Notes under the pieces: generated by a model
Seen by the model: the letters and a program-made list of their open reading frames with translations, nothing else
Told to the model about the DNA's origin: nothing
The model's database searches: none
Shown: in pieces, positions 26,416-35,280 of the stretch
How the letters are laid out: every line of letters begins with the position of its first letter
Numbering within the stretch: the stretch's first letter is position 1
Made by a program: the position numbers and the translations under genes
NCBI GenBank assembly: GCA_002281485.1
Contig: NCGF01000017.1
Coordinates: 1-64,000, forward strand
Source of the DNA: Sphingomonas sp. 28-66-16
GTDB lineage: Bacteria > Pseudomonadota > Alphaproteobacteria > Sphingomonadales > Sphingomonadaceae
Length of the DNA stretch: 64,000 bases
Direction of reading: 5' to 3'

Positions 26416-27131
26416 AGCGCGGCGTGCTGGCGGCGGCAGCAGCGGCGCTGTTGCTCGCGGCGCCCGGCATCGCCCGGGCGCAGACCTATAGCTGTGCTGT
26501 GCCCGCCAATCCGCCGCGTCCGCGCCCCGATCTGCCCAGCGCCGAGCAGCCACGCCGCATCCTGCCGATCGGCGGCTACACGCTCGCGCTGACCTGGGCG
26601 CCGCAATATTGCCGCAGCAACAGCCGCCAGCCGTCGGCGCGGTTCGAATGCCGCGGCGGCAATCGCTTCGGCTTCACGCTGCACGGGCTGTGGCCCGACG
26701 GCGTCGGCCCGAGCTGGCCGCAATATTGCCGCGACACCGGCCTCGTTTCCCCTGCGGTCATCCGCGCCCATCTCTGCACCACACCCTCGGCGCAGCTGAT
26801 CCAGCATGAATGGGCCAAGCACGGCACCTGCATGGCCGACCGCCCGGCTGATTATTTCCAGCAATCGTCGCGGCTGTTCGCGGGGTTGCGCTATCCCGAC
26901 ATGAACGCGCTGTCGCGCCGCCCGCTGACCGCGGACCAGTTCGCCGCCGCGATCGCCCGGGCCAATCCCGGTATCGAACCGACGATGATGCGGATCACCG
27001 CGACCCGCCAGGGATGGCTCGACGAGATCTGGCTGTGTCTCGACAAGAAACTGGCGTTCGCGCGCTGCCCGAACCACCAGGGCGGCCTTGCCGGCAATGC
27101 CGCCATCAAGATCTGGCGGGGGCGGCGCTAG
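26412..27131 (+). CDS. Secreted ribonuclease T2 family protein
   Basis: A 239-residue RNase that cleaves single-stranded RNA through a 2',3'-cyclic intermediate, acting in the periplasm or outside. The signal peptide ends GIARAQTYS. Both catalytic signatures are intact: CAS I FTLHGLWPDG and CAS II QHEWAKHGTC, with conserved histidines in each and the CAS II glutamate. Several paired cysteines (SCAVPA, QYCRSN, FECRGG, YCRDTG, HLCTT, GTCMAD) suggest disulfides. Co-translated with a small membrane protein of unknown role. Confidence 0.94.
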   Translation: MKRGVLAAAAAALLLAAPGIARAQTYSCAVPANPPRPRPDLPSAEQPRRILPIGGYTLALTWAPQYCRSNSRQPSARFECRGGNRFGFTLHGLWPDGVGPSWPQYCRDTGLVSPAVIRAHLCTTPSAQLIQHEWAKHGTCMADRPADYFQQSSRLFAGLRYPDMNALSRRPLTADQFAAAIARANPGIEPTMMRITATRQGWLDEIWLCLDKKLAFARCPNHQGGLAGNAAIKIWRGRR

Positions 27132-27211
27132 GCCTGCGCCCCAATCAGCGCCACAATCGGGTCGGCAACGCCGGATTGCCAGGAGGAGTGGGCAAGGATA
27201 GCCCTGTGCCG

Positions 27212-28399
27212 ATGGACTTTGCGAGCTTCCTTGCGCCGGTGGCGGTTGATGATTTCCTGACGAGCTATTTTGGGAAACGTCCGCTCCACATCCCGGCATC
27301 GTCACCCGATCATCCGCCGCTGATCGATTGGCCCGCGTTCAATGCGTTGCTGGGCATCGCCCCGCATTGGTCACCGGGAAATTTGCAGCTGATCCTGAAT
27401 AGTCGGCCGGTCACACCCGATTTCTACATGGATGAGGTAGATACCCTCGATGGCGTCGAGCAGCGTGCCGATCCCGCCAAGATCGAGCTATTTCTGGCGA
27501 TGGGGGCCAGTCTCGTCGGGAATTATGCCGAACAGATCTCGCCCCGCCTGGCCGAGATTACCGATATGCTGGGGGCGCAGTTCGCCGCGCGCGCCAATGC
27601 CAATATATATTGTTCGTTCGAGGGCATTCAGGGCTTTGCCACGCATTGCGACCTGCATGAAGTTTTCGCCGTGCAATGCTATGGCGAGAAACGCTGGCGG
27701 CTCTATCGCAATCGCGCCGAAAACCCGACGATGCAACCAAGCGGTGGCGAAGAGGCGCAACGCATCATCGATCAAGCGCGAGGGGCCGTCGCGATGGAAG
27801 TCACGATGCGACCCGGCGATCTCCTTTATATCCCACGCGGCGTCTATCATGATGCGATCGCCTCGAGCGATCAGTCGCTGCACGTCACTTTCTCGGCCTT
27901 GCCGCATACCGGGCAGATCGTGCTCAAGCTGATCGAGGAACTGGCCATCGCCGATCCCGAATTTCGGGCCTATCTCGCCGACGGTCGCTCGGGCGATGCC
28001 GTCGCGCTCGGCGAACAGCTCAAGGCGCTCGGGGCGCGGTTGGCGGCAATCGTGGGCGGCGATGGTATGCGCGATTCGGTGGTCGATTCCCAACGGGCAC
28101 TGGTCGGGCACCGCAAACGGCTTTCGCTGCCGGCGCGGCCAAGGCTTGAGTATGTCGCGCGCACTGAACGCCCGGCGGAAATCCAAGCGGGGCCGGCCGG
28201 CGGGTTTCTCGTCACGCAGCACGCGCGCCACCCATTGGGAACGGCGCTTGCTGCTGCGGAATGGGCGCTCTCGCGGCCTGCTTTTTCAACCCAGGAACTT
28301 GCTGCCCGCTATCCGCATGTCCCCAAAACCGAGCAGCTGGCGTTGGTCGATCTGCTGCTGCGAGAACGTCTGGTCGCCCATTATACGCCGGCTTTGTGA
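27212..28399 (+). CDS. JmjC-domain cupin protein (ribosomal oxygenase/RoxA-like)
   Basis: A 395-residue Fe(II)/2-oxoglutarate oxygenase of the cupin-4 group, which includes E. coli RoxA (YcfD), an arginine hydroxylase of ribosomal protein L16. The iron ligands appear as HCD in GFATHCDLHEVFAVQ and the distal histidine in IPRGVYHDAIAS. A N-terminal FLTSYFGKRPLHIPA and a C-terminal winged-helix-like end complete the usual layout. Start alternatives are GTG 27206 and ATG 27212; AAGGA at 27194 fits the GTG slightly better. Its convergent neighbour is also an oxygenase, and pth and rplY follow. Confidence 0.87.
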   Translation: MDFASFLAPVAVDDFLTSYFGKRPLHIPASSPDHPPLIDWPAFNALLGIAPHWSPGNLQLILNSRPVTPDFYMDEVDTLDGVEQRADPAKIELFLAMGASLVGNYAEQISPRLAEITDMLGAQFAARANANIYCSFEGIQGFATHCDLHEVFAVQCYGEKRWRLYRNRAENPTMQPSGGEEAQRIIDQARGAVAMEVTMRPGDLLYIPRGVYHDAIASSDQSLHVTFSALPHTGQIVLKLIEELAIADPEFRAYLADGRSGDAVALGEQLKALGARLAAIVGGDGMRDSVVDSQRALVGHRKRLSLPARPRLEYVARTERPAEIQAGPAGGFLVTQHARHPLGTALAAAEWALSRPAFSTQELAARYPHVPKTEQLALVDLLLRERLVAHYTPAL

Positions 28400-28408
28400 A
28401 GACAGCGG

Positions 28409-29023
28409 CTACCAGCGATAGTTGAAGCTGATGCTGATCCGCTCGCCGCCGCCCTTGGCGCCGCCATGCGGCATGACTTCGTGGCGCAGCCAGCTTTCCC
28501 ACAACAGGATCATGCCCGGCGCGGGATCGACATAGACGAACTGGCGCACTTCCTCGGGGGCACCGTCGCGGCGCGGCGGGGCGGCCATCATCCGCGCGAG
28601 CCGGGGATCCTCGAACTTGATCGCCCCCGCGCCCGGCGGCACTGCGACATAGACCGTTCCCGACACCACCGAATGCGGGTGGATATGCCCCGAATGCGTC
28701 GCCCCGGGCTTCATCACGTTGACCCACAGGCTGTCGAGCTTGAGCTTGCGGCCCGCGAGATCGAAGGCGCATTCCTCGGCAAAGGTGGCGGCATGCCTGT
28801 CGAGCGCTTTGGCGAGGTCGCCGATCACCGGATCGCGCCGCGGCAGATCGTTGAGCGAGGCATAGGAGGTATAGCCGCGATAGCCATTGGCCTTCGACCA
28901 GGCCCGACCGGCGCGATCGTCCTCGGCGAGCGTCAGACAGCTATGCGCGAGCTGCTCGACCAGCTTGGCATCGCCAAGCGCGGCTTCGTATAGCCGGGTG
29001 GCGAACAGCGACCGGGTGGTCAT
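28409..29023 (-). CDS. 2OG-Fe(II) oxygenase, TIGR02466-like
   Basis: A 204-residue oxygenase. Iron-binding HIHPHS lies within TRSGHIH-like surroundings (SLWVNVMKPGATHSGHIHPHSVVSGTVYV, split in two strands), and the distal histidine and arginine region is WESWLRHEVMPH ... RISISFNYRW at the C-terminus. The substrate of this family is not established. It overlaps the pth gene by four bases and is convergent with the JmjC gene nine bases away, leaving no room for a terminator. Confidence 0.84.
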   Translation of the reverse strand: MTTRSLFATRLYEAALGDAKLVEQLAHSCLTLAEDDRAGRAWSKANGYRGYTSYASLNDLPRRDPVIGDLAKALDRHAATFAEECAFDLAGRKLKLDSLWVNVMKPGATHSGHIHPHSVVSGTVYVAVPPGAGAIKFEDPRLARMMAAPPRRDGAPEEVRQFVYVDPAPGMILLWESWLRHEVMPHGGAKGGGERISISFNYRW

Positions 29024-29589
29024 GGTTGCTGCCGCAGCGCGACGTCGTTCATGAAGCGGACGTCGTCGCCCTGGGCGAGCCACGGCGCTTCGGCGGCGAC
29101 GGCGCCGAGCATCGTCGCCAGATCGTCCATCTCGGCCTTCGCGAAATTGCCGAGCACATGGCCGGTAACCCGATCCTTGTGGCCGGGATGACCGATGCCG
29201 AGCCGGACGCGGCGGAAATCCTCGCCGATATGCGCGACGGTCGACCGGATGCCGTTATGCCCCGCGGTCCCGCCGCCGCGCTTCACCTTCACCTTGAACG
29301 GCGCGAGATCAAGCTCGTCATAGAACACCGTCACCGCCTCGGGCGCGAGCTTGTAGAAGCGCATCGCCTCGCCGATCGACTGGCCGCTGTCGTTCATGAA
29401 GGTCGCGGGCTTGAGCAGCAGCAATTTCTCGCCGCCCAGCCGGGCCTCGATCGCCCAGCCGAGGAAGCGCTTCTTCGGCGCCTCGAAATCATGGAAATCG
29501 GCAATGGCGTCCAATGCCATGAACCCTGCATTGTGCCGGTGGAGCGCATATTGCGCGCCCGGATTGCCGAGACCCGCCCAGAGTTGCAC
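29020..29589 (-). CDS. pth: Peptidyl-tRNA hydrolase
   Basis: Releases tRNA from prematurely dropped peptidyl-tRNA. The 189-residue protein contains LWAGLGNPGAQYALHRHNAGF with the catalytic histidine, KPATFMNDSGQSIGEAMRFY and the DELDLAPFKVKVKRGGGTAGHNGIRS core. It lies downstream of rplY on the same strand, the common bacterial arrangement. The last four bases overlap the start of the TIGR02466-like oxygenase gene. Confidence 0.97.
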   Translation of the reverse strand: MQLWAGLGNPGAQYALHRHNAGFMALDAIADFHDFEAPKKRFLGWAIEARLGGEKLLLLKPATFMNDSGQSIGEAMRFYKLAPEAVTVFYDELDLAPFKVKVKRGGGTAGHNGIRSTVAHIGEDFRRVRLGIGHPGHKDRVTGHVLGNFAKAEMDDLATMLGAVAAEAPWLAQGDDVRFMNDVALRQQP

Positions 29590-29642
29590 GTCGTCTTCCC
29601 TCGCATGACAAAAGGCGGCGAACCGGTCTTGCGACAGACCCC

Positions 29643-29735
29643 ATCGTCACCCTGAACCTCGTTCAGGGCCCGCCGCGCCATCGTCCCTGACGGGATGTGG
29701 TTCGCGGCGGATGCTGAAACAAGTTCAGCATGACG
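29643..29735. repeat. REP-like palindromic element, family D copy 3
   Basis: ATCGTCACCCTGAACCTCG at the left is mirrored by ACAAGTTCAGCATGACGG at the right, the same layout as the copies at 11921 and 18213 with diverged stems. It sits between rplY and pth in what should be one transcript, so it forms a stem in the mRNA. Confidence 0.8.
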
Positions 29736-29766
29736 GCGGGGGTTTTGGCAGGGGCCTTGGCCGGTC

Positions 29767-30387
29767 TTACTCGCCGGCATCCTCGGCAGCGTCGGCGGCT
29801 TCGCCTTCGCTCGACTTGAGCGCCGACGGCGCAACGATCGTCGCGATGGTGAAATCGCGGTCTTCGATCGTCACCTTGCTGCCCTGGGGCAGCGTCACGT
29901 TCGAGATGTGGATCGAATCGCCGACATCGAAGCCCTTGAGCGAGATCTCGACGTCATCGGGGATGCTCGACGCGTCGCAGACCAGCTCAAGCTCGTGGCG
30001 GACGATGTTGAGCACGCCGCCGCGCTTGATGCCGGGCGAGCTGTCTTCGTCGGTGAAGCGGACGGGCACCTGGACGGTGACGGTCGAATGCTCGCCGATC
30101 CGCAGGAAATCGACATGGACGGGCCGATCGGAAACCGGATCGAACGCGACATCCTTCGGCAGCGTCAGCGACGGCTTGCCGGCGACATCGAGGATCACGG
30201 TGGAATTCATGAAATGGCCGGTCATCAGGGCGCGCATCAGCGCCTTTTCCTCGAGGTGAATCGCGACGGGGTCTTTCTTGTCGCCGTAGATCACGGCGGG
30301 TACGCGGCCTTCGCGACGCAGCGAACGGGAGGCTCCCTTGCCAACCTGTTCACGCGTCTCGGCTGCGAGCGTCAATTGTTCGCTCAT
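29767..30387 (-). CDS. rplY: 50S ribosomal protein L25 (Ctc form)
   Basis: 5S rRNA-binding ribosomal protein of the long CTC type (206 residues). The L25 domain ([31 protein letters not shown]) occupies about 1-95, followed by the C-terminal TL5/CTC domain ([25 protein letters not shown]) and an acidic tail ([13 protein letters not shown]). The position upstream of pth is typical. The 108-base gap upstream (30388-30495) should hold its promoter, but no convincing -35/-10 pair was picked out. Confidence 0.97.
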   Translation of the reverse strand: MSEQLTLAAETREQVGKGASRSLRREGRVPAVIYGDKKDPVAIHLEEKALMRALMTGHFMNSTVILDVAGKPSLTLPKDVAFDPVSDRPVHVDFLRIGEHSTVTVQVPVRFTDEDSSPGIKRGGVLNIVRHELELVCDASSIPDDVEISLKGFDVGDSIHISNVTLPQGSKVTIEDRDFTIATIVAPSALKSSEGEAADAAEDAGE

Positions 30388-30495
30388 GTCAGTCTCCGAG
30401 TGTGTTTGGTGTCCTTTCCGGCCAAGCCTCCAGGGATGACCCTGACCGGAAGCGCGGCGCTATAGGCGAAGGGACGCCAAAGGACAAGCCGTGCG

Positions 30496-31356
30496 TCACT
30501 GCACGCGCGCAACCCGCAGGCCACGCGCGCGCAGCATCGCGATCACCGATTTGGGGCCGGCAAGGTGCCCCGCGCCGACCGCGACGAAGATCGCGCCGGG
30601 TCGGTGCAGCCGCGCCGCGATCCAGCGCGCCCAGCGCGCGTTGCGCCCGGTCAGCAGCGTCGCTTCGAGCGTCGGCGCGCCCGCGAACAGCCGGTCGTTG
30701 GACGCCGCCAGCGCGGCAAGGTCGCCCCACGCCCAGGCCGCGAGCGTTCGCCGATAGTCGTTCGGGTCGGCGAGCTGACGGACAAGTAATTGCCGCTGAT
30801 CGGCCGGGCCGAGGCCGTCGAGCAGCGCCAGCTGCCCCGCCAGACTCTCGAGCGCCAATCGCGGCTTGCCGAGGGTGTCCGCCGCGAGCACCGCCTCGAC
30901 GCCGTGACCGGCATCGGCGCCTTGCCGCTCGACCTCTGCCTGTTCGATGGCGGTCGCGACCGCCCAGCTGTCGAGCCGGTCGAGCATGGCAGGATCGAGG
31001 CCGGTTCGCGCCAGCGCTGCACGATATGCCGGCCGGGCCGTCGCCGGCAGACGCCCGGCAACCGGCGCGACGCGTTCGCCGCGCGCATAGGAATCGTAGA
31101 CCCGCGCTGCCGTGCGGGCGTCGACCGCCGGGATTTCGGTCACCAGCGAATCGGCGCGCGCGATCGCGCGCTTGATCGCCGGCGTGCGCCAGACGACATT
31201 ATGCGGCAACGCATGCACCGTGCCGAACAGCCAGATCGTCGTATCGGCGTCCTTGACGACGAACAGCGCCGGCCGCGCCGGGACGGGGCGCGGCCGGTCG
31301 CAGCCGGCGTCGAGCGCGGCGGCGATCAGCATGACGGCGATCAACTGCGTGCGCAT
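30496..31356 (-). CDS. TraB/GumN family protein, paralog 1 (lipoprotein-like)
   Basis: A 286-residue exported protein of the TraB/PrgY/GumN (TIKI-like) family, putative metalloproteases. Family motifs: TTIWLFGTVHALP (GTxH), SLVTEIP with the conserved glutamate, and AIFVAVGAGHLAGPKSV (GxxH) near the end. The N-terminus is a signal sequence ending LDAGC, which could be a lipobox. Bacterial substrates are unknown. It follows paralog 2 by 16 bases on the same strand, so the two are probably co-transcribed. Confidence 0.88.
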   Translation of the reverse strand: MRTQLIAVMLIAAALDAGCDRPRPVPARPALFVVKDADTTIWLFGTVHALPHNVVWRTPAIKRAIARADSLVTEIPAVDARTAARVYDSYARGERVAPVAGRLPATARPAYRAALARTGLDPAMLDRLDSWAVATAIEQAEVERQGADAGHGVEAVLAADTLGKPRLALESLAGQLALLDGLGPADQRQLLVRQLADPNDYRRTLAAWAWGDLAALAASNDRLFAGAPTLEATLLTGRNARWARWIAARLHRPGAIFVAVGAGHLAGPKSVIAMLRARGLRVARVQ

Positions 31357-31372
31357 CGCGCCGGCTTCCGCC

Positions 31373-32311
31373 TCAATCCGCGACGCGAACCGCCTTCAGC
31401 CGATATTTGCCGAGCATCGCCTGCACGCTGTTCTTCCCGGCGAGATGGCCGGCGCCGACCGCGATGAAGATGGTGCCCGGGCGCTTCATCATGTCGGCAA
31501 TCACTTCGGCCCAGCGGCGGTTGCGATCGGTCAACAGGATGCGGCCGATTTCGGGCTGTTCGACCAGGCCTTCGTTGAGCGTCGCGCCGAGCGCTTCGGG
31601 GTCGCCCCTGGCCCATTGATCGACCATCTTGTCGATCGTCTCGCCCGCCTTGGGCAGTTCCTGAACGGTCTGATCGAGAAACTTGATCTGGAGCGCTTCG
31701 GGCAGGGTGTCGAAATAGCCGAGCTGCTGATCGAGCGATTCGAACCCCGAGATCGGCTTGTGTTCGGCCTTGGCGGCGGTCGACAGCGTCTTCTCCGCGC
31801 CGCTGTTGGGATCATAGCCGAGCTTGAGCAGCGGGATCAGCGACAGATTGACCGAGGCGAACCACGGCTCGAACGCATCGAGCGCGGTCGCCGGCAGGCC
31901 CAGCCCGGCCATCGCCTTGACATAGCGCTCGCGGACAGCGGCCGGGAGCTTGTCGGTCAGCTTCCTGCCATTCGGGTCGGTCGCCAGCTTGATGATCATC
32001 GGCTGGTTCGCGGCGGGATCCGAATCGGGCAATTCGAGCACGAGCCGGTCGCTCTTGTCGAACGCGGCCTTCACGCCATCGTCGAACCAGCGGACCCCGG
32101 GTTTCAGAACATGCACCGTGCCGAACAGGTAGATCGTCGTGTCGCTGTCCTTGACCACCCAGAGCGCCGGATGCGCGTCGATCGTGGCCGGGGCTGGTGC
32201 TGCCGGGGCGGCGACCGGGGGCGCCGGCGCGGGCGTGTCGGATTGGGCGAACGCGGGGCCGGCGAGCAGCACGCCGAGCATCGCGGTGGCGTTCAACAAA
32301 CGCTTGGTCAT
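31373..32311 (-). CDS. TraB/GumN family protein, paralog 2
   Basis: A 312-residue secreted paralog with a Sec signal (MLGVLLAGPAFAQ), then an alanine/proline-rich linker and the TraB/GumN domain: TTIYLFGTVHVLKPG, LVLELP and TIFIAVGAGHLAGKNSV, the same three metal/active-site blocks as its neighbours. ATG 32311 has AGGAAG nine bases upstream; the longer frame is rejected. It sits downstream of the XRE/membrane-protein gene pair and upstream of paralog 1. Confidence 0.9.
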   Translation of the reverse strand: MTKRLLNATAMLGVLLAGPAFAQSDTPAPAPPVAAPAAPAPATIDAHPALWVVKDSDTTIYLFGTVHVLKPGVRWFDDGVKAAFDKSDRLVLELPDSDPAANQPMIIKLATDPNGRKLTDKLPAAVRERYVKAMAGLGLPATALDAFEPWFASVNLSLIPLLKLGYDPNSGAEKTLSTAAKAEHKPISGFESLDQQLGYFDTLPEALQIKFLDQTVQELPKAGETIDKMVDQWARGDPEALGATLNEGLVEQPEIGRILLTDRNRRWAEVIADMMKRPGTIFIAVGAGHLAGKNSVQAMLGKYRLKAVRVAD

Positions 32312-32357
32312 CAAGGTCTTCCTATGGAGGGTGAATCGCGCCCTTTCGGACCCGGGG

Positions 32358-32801
32358 CTAGGAGCGGTATTTGTGCCAGACATAGGCGGTATAGGTGCCG
32401 ACGAGCATGATCGCGAACAGGATTTCGTGCGCGGGCTCGATCACCAGCCCGCCTTTCCACAGCATCCACCAGCTCGGATAGACGATCATGTAGAGATTGG
32501 CGCCCCAGGTCGCACCGACATAATTGTTGCGGCGCTCGACCTCGTCGATCTGGCGGAAATAGCGCCAGCTGCCGCCACCGACGAGCAGCACGAACAACGC
32601 GGTCGCGGCGATCGCGAAGCCGGGCGGGAAGGTGCCGACGCCGCCCGGGACTTCGTTTTCGACGAGCGATGCCGTCAGGCCGACGACGAAGCCGCCCGCC
32701 GCCAAAGCACCCATCAAAGTCCATATCCGCCGCGAGCGCGCCCGCGTCGCCCGTTCGCCCGGGCCAAGCGACGATTCAGTCCTGCGTAACAACCTCGCCA
32801 T
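32358..32801 (-). CDS. Membrane protein paired with an XRE regulator
   Basis: A 147-residue protein with about four predicted membrane segments (IWTLMGALAAGGFVVGL; FAIAATALFVLLVGGG; NLYMIVYPSWWMLWKGG; HEILFAIMLVGTYTAYV). The start overlaps the XRE gene by 26 bases. Small XRE-plus-membrane-protein pairs recur in bacteria, where the membrane protein may sense or hold the regulator; no direct evidence is visible here. No named family is recognised. Confidence 0.72.
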   Translation of the reverse strand: MARLLRRTESSLGPGERATRARSRRIWTLMGALAAGGFVVGLTASLVENEVPGGVGTFPPGFAIAATALFVLLVGGGSWRYFRQIDEVERRNNYVGATWGANLYMIVYPSWWMLWKGGLVIEPAHEILFAIMLVGTYTAYVWHKYRS

Positions 32802-32985
32802 CGTCGAAAATCTCCTCGATCCGCATGTCGAACAGCCGGCCGATCCTGAAGGCGAGCGGCAGCGAGGGATCATATTTCCCCGTCTCGATCGCGTTGACCG
32901 CCTGGCGCGACACGCCCAGCCGACCGCCCAGCTCCGCCTGGCTCCAGTCGCGCTCGGCACGCAGCACTTTCAGTCGGTTCTTCAT
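32776..32985 (-). CDS. Small XRE-family transcriptional regulator
   Basis: A 69-residue single-domain Cro/CI-type helix-turn-helix protein: MKNRLKVLRAERDWSQAELG, then the recognition helix region VSRQAVNAIETGKYDPS. The length matches compact YozG-like regulators. GGAG lies three bases before ATG 32985. A strong promoter candidate and two inverted repeats with TGTCA cores lie just upstream, suggesting autoregulation. It is not an antitoxin in any visible pair; the partner is a membrane protein. Confidence 0.9.
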   Translation of the reverse strand: MKNRLKVLRAERDWSQAELGGRLGVSRQAVNAIETGKYDPSLPLAFRIGRLFDMRIEEIFDDGEVVTQD

Positions 32986-33023
32986 TGGCTCCGTCCACAC
33001 CGCCGTGAACCCCGGTCGACTGG

Positions 33024-33095
33024 GCCTGACCCGATGTCAGGCGATGGCGTCGTTATGCGGCCGAATCGACAATATGTCAAGAGACGCTGACATAT
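33024..33095 (-). promoter_or_regulatory. Promoter and two inverted-repeat operators upstream of the XRE gene
   Basis: On the minus strand TTGACA (33075-33080) and CATAAC (33052-33057) are spaced 17 bases. An inverted repeat ATATGTCA...TGACATAT (33072-33079, 33088-33095) covers the -35 box, and GCCTGAC...GTCAGGC (33024-33030, 33036-33042) lies around the expected start site. Both share a TGTCA/TGAC core. Confidence 0.65.
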
Positions 33096-33114
33096 GGTCA
33101 CCCTAACCTTACCA

Positions 33115-34254
33115 TTACTGCACGCGCGACACGGTTATGCCGCGCCTGCGGAGCAGGTCGATCACCGAGCCATTGCCGATGAAATGCCCCGCGCCGGCCG
33201 CGAACAGCACCACGCCGGGGGTTCGCAGCCGACGGATCAGCGCATCGGTCCAGGCCCGATTACGCTCGTCGAGCAGCGGGCCGGCCAGCGCCGACGAGCC
33301 CGTCGTTGTGGTGATGTCGATCGTCAGCGGCGAATCGGGCCCGACATCGCCCTTTGCCCAGGCATGGATCGGCGCGCGGCGCTCGGCGCGAACCGGCACC
33401 GGCGCGTCGAGCGCGGCATCGAGCATCCGGCGCTGATCGGCTTCGGGAATCGCGCTCACCTTCGCCAGCACCTGCCTCGCGTCCTCGATCGGGACGACGG
33501 GTTTGCGCGATTCGCGAAACCGCGCCTCGATCCAGTCGTCGGCGCCGGGCCCCGGCGTCTCCCCGGCGCGAATATCCTTCGCCACCGAAATCGCCGCTGC
33601 GGCGATCCAGGTCGGCATGCCATCGAGGAGCGTCGCCGCTTCCGGAGGCAGGGTGCGCTTGAAATCGGCAAGCGCGCGGCGGTGGCTGGCGGAAACGCGG
33701 TCGATCAGCGGCGTGATCGGGCCAGTCGCGCGCCCGCTGGCGAGCATCTGATCGAGATCGGTGCCGTCATCGACCGATTCGGTGAGCAGCGTACCGGCGC
33801 GCGCGACGATCCGTTCGAGCGCGGCGCTGCGCCACTGAAAGCCCGGCGGCAGCACATGGATCGTCCCGAACAGATAGATCGTCGTGTCGCGATCGGCGAT
33901 CTTCCAGATCGCCGGGTTCGGCCGATAATTTTGCGACAGCTGGAGCAGCGCCAGCTTTGCCTCGATCTGCCGCCGCTGATCGGGGGTGAGCGGTTCGGTG
34001 GTGTCGTCGTCCATCGCGAAATCGTCGGGCGCGATCCGGTCGTCGATCGGCAGCGGCGGATAGCCGAGGCGGGGCGGGTGCGACGTCGGCAGCCGGAGCG
34101 TCACGGTGCGGTCGGTCGGGATCGCGGGATAGGGCAGGCGGGGCTCACGCGCCGCCGTCGGCGCGAGCGTGCTCGCGAGCGCAAGCAGCGCCAGCGCGGC
34201 GCGTGCGACCGACCGGCCGTTGCCCGGCGCTGAGGCGATCCGTGTCCGGAGCAT
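33115..34254 (-). CDS. TraB/GumN family protein, paralog 3 (extended N-terminus)
   Basis: A 379-residue secreted paralog. A signal sequence (RAALALLALASTLAPTAARE) is followed by an extra region of about 85 residues with proline-rich and acidic parts (FAMDDDTTEPLTPDQRR), then the TraB/GumN domain: TTIYLFGTIHVLPPG, TLLTESVDD and VVLFAAGAGHFIGNGSV. The conserved GxxH remains, but AGHF replaces AGHL. ATG 34254 is chosen; the earlier codon in this frame is TTG. It lies upstream of the XRE pair on the same strand. Confidence 0.9.
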   Translation of the reverse strand: MLRTRIASAPGNGRSVARAALALLALASTLAPTAAREPRLPYPAIPTDRTVTLRLPTSHPPRLGYPPLPIDDRIAPDDFAMDDDTTEPLTPDQRRQIEAKLALLQLSQNYRPNPAIWKIADRDTTIYLFGTIHVLPPGFQWRSAALERIVARAGTLLTESVDDGTDLDQMLASGRATGPITPLIDRVSASHRRALADFKRTLPPEAATLLDGMPTWIAAAAISVAKDIRAGETPGPGADDWIEARFRESRKPVVPIEDARQVLAKVSAIPEADQRRMLDAALDAPVPVRAERRAPIHAWAKGDVGPDSPLTIDITTTTGSSALAGPLLDERNRAWTDALIRRLRTPGVVLFAAGAGHFIGNGSVIDLLRRRGITVSRVQ

Positions 34255-34404
34255 GATGGTTAACAAGAGCGCAACCGCCTGCCGCCGTCAATCGGCGGCG
34301 CTCACGGCCATTGACCCTGCGAGACCCCCGCGCCAAAGGAACGCAGTCCTTATTTTTGCAGGTGCGAAGGTCCCGATTTGGCCGCTCAGCCGCCCAGTGC
34401 CCCC

Positions 34405-35280
34405 ATGAGCTTCCAGCGCATGATCCTGACGCTCCATGATTATTGGAGCGCTCATGGCTGCCTGATTCTGCAGCCCTATGACATGGAAATGGGCGCGGGC
34501 ACCTTTCACACCGCGACCACGTTGCGCGCGCTCGGCCCCGATGCGTGGAACGCCGCCTTCGTCCAGCCCTGCCGCCGTCCGACCGACGGCCGCTATGGTG
34601 AAAACCCCAACCGGCTGCAGCATTATTACCAGTATCAGGTGATCCTGAAGCCAAGCCCGCCCAATTTGCAGGAACTGTATCTCGGGTCATTGGCGGCGAT
34701 CGGCATCGACATGCGCGCGCACGACATCCGCTTCGTCGAGGATGACTGGGAAAGCCCGACCTTGGGGGCCTGGGGGCTCGGCTGGGAAGTCTGGTGCGAC
34801 GGGATGGAGGTGACGCAGTTCACCTATTTCCAGCAGATGGGCGGCTTCGACTGCAAGCCCGTCGCGGGCGAGCTGACCTATGGTCTCGAGCGGCTGGCGA
34901 TGTACATCCAGAACAAGGACAGCATCTTCGACCTCGCCTATAACGACGTGCCGGAGGGCAGCAACGTCCCCGCGCTGACCTATGGCGACGTCTTCCACGA
35001 AAACGAGGTCGAGATGTCGACCTGGAATTTCGAGGTCGCGGACACCGAGTCGCTGGTCGACCAGTTCAGGAAGCACACCGCCGAGTGCGAGAATTGTCTC
35101 GACGCGAAACTGCCGATCCCCGCCTATGAACAGGCGATCAAGGCCAGCCACGTCTTCAACCTGCTGCAGGCGCGCGGCGTCATCTCGGTCGCCGAGCGCC
35201 AGGCCTATATGGGCCGCGTCCGCGATCTGGCGAAGGGTGCGTGCAGCGCGTGGATGGAGAAGAACGGGTGGGCGGCGTGA
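34405..35280 (+). CDS. glyQ: Glycyl-tRNA synthetase alpha subunit
   Basis: Catalytic subunit of the alpha2beta2 bacterial GlyRS, which attaches glycine to tRNA-Gly. The 291 residues contain [30 protein letters not shown], the class II motif 2 loop [19 protein letters not shown] and [21 protein letters not shown] at 34405 is the normal family start; a TTG at 34378 is less likely. The stop overlaps the GTG start of glyS. The next gene cluster supplies ppdK. Confidence 0.97.
   Translation: MSFQRMILTLHDYWSAHGCLILQPYDMEMGAGTFHTATTLRALGPDAWNAAFVQPCRRPTDGRYGENPNRLQHYYQYQVILKPSPPNLQELYLGSLAAIGIDMRAHDIRFVEDDWESPTLGAWGLGWEVWCDGMEVTQFTYFQQMGGFDCKPVAGELTYGLERLAMYIQNKDSIFDLAYNDVPEGSNVPALTYGDVFHENEVEMSTWNFEVADTESLVDQFRKHTAECENCLDAKLPIPAYEQAIKASHVFNLLQARGVISVAERQAYMGRVRDLAKGACSAWMEKNGWAA

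Noticed and set aside
32358..32985. XRE gene with its neighbour as a toxin-antitoxin pair
   Set aside because: The partner is a four-helix membrane protein of 147 residues, not like any known toxin, and it is translated after rather than before the regulator.
34378..34404. TTG start for glyQ
   Set aside because: The nine added residues are not part of the family's start, and ATG 34405 begins exactly at the conserved region.
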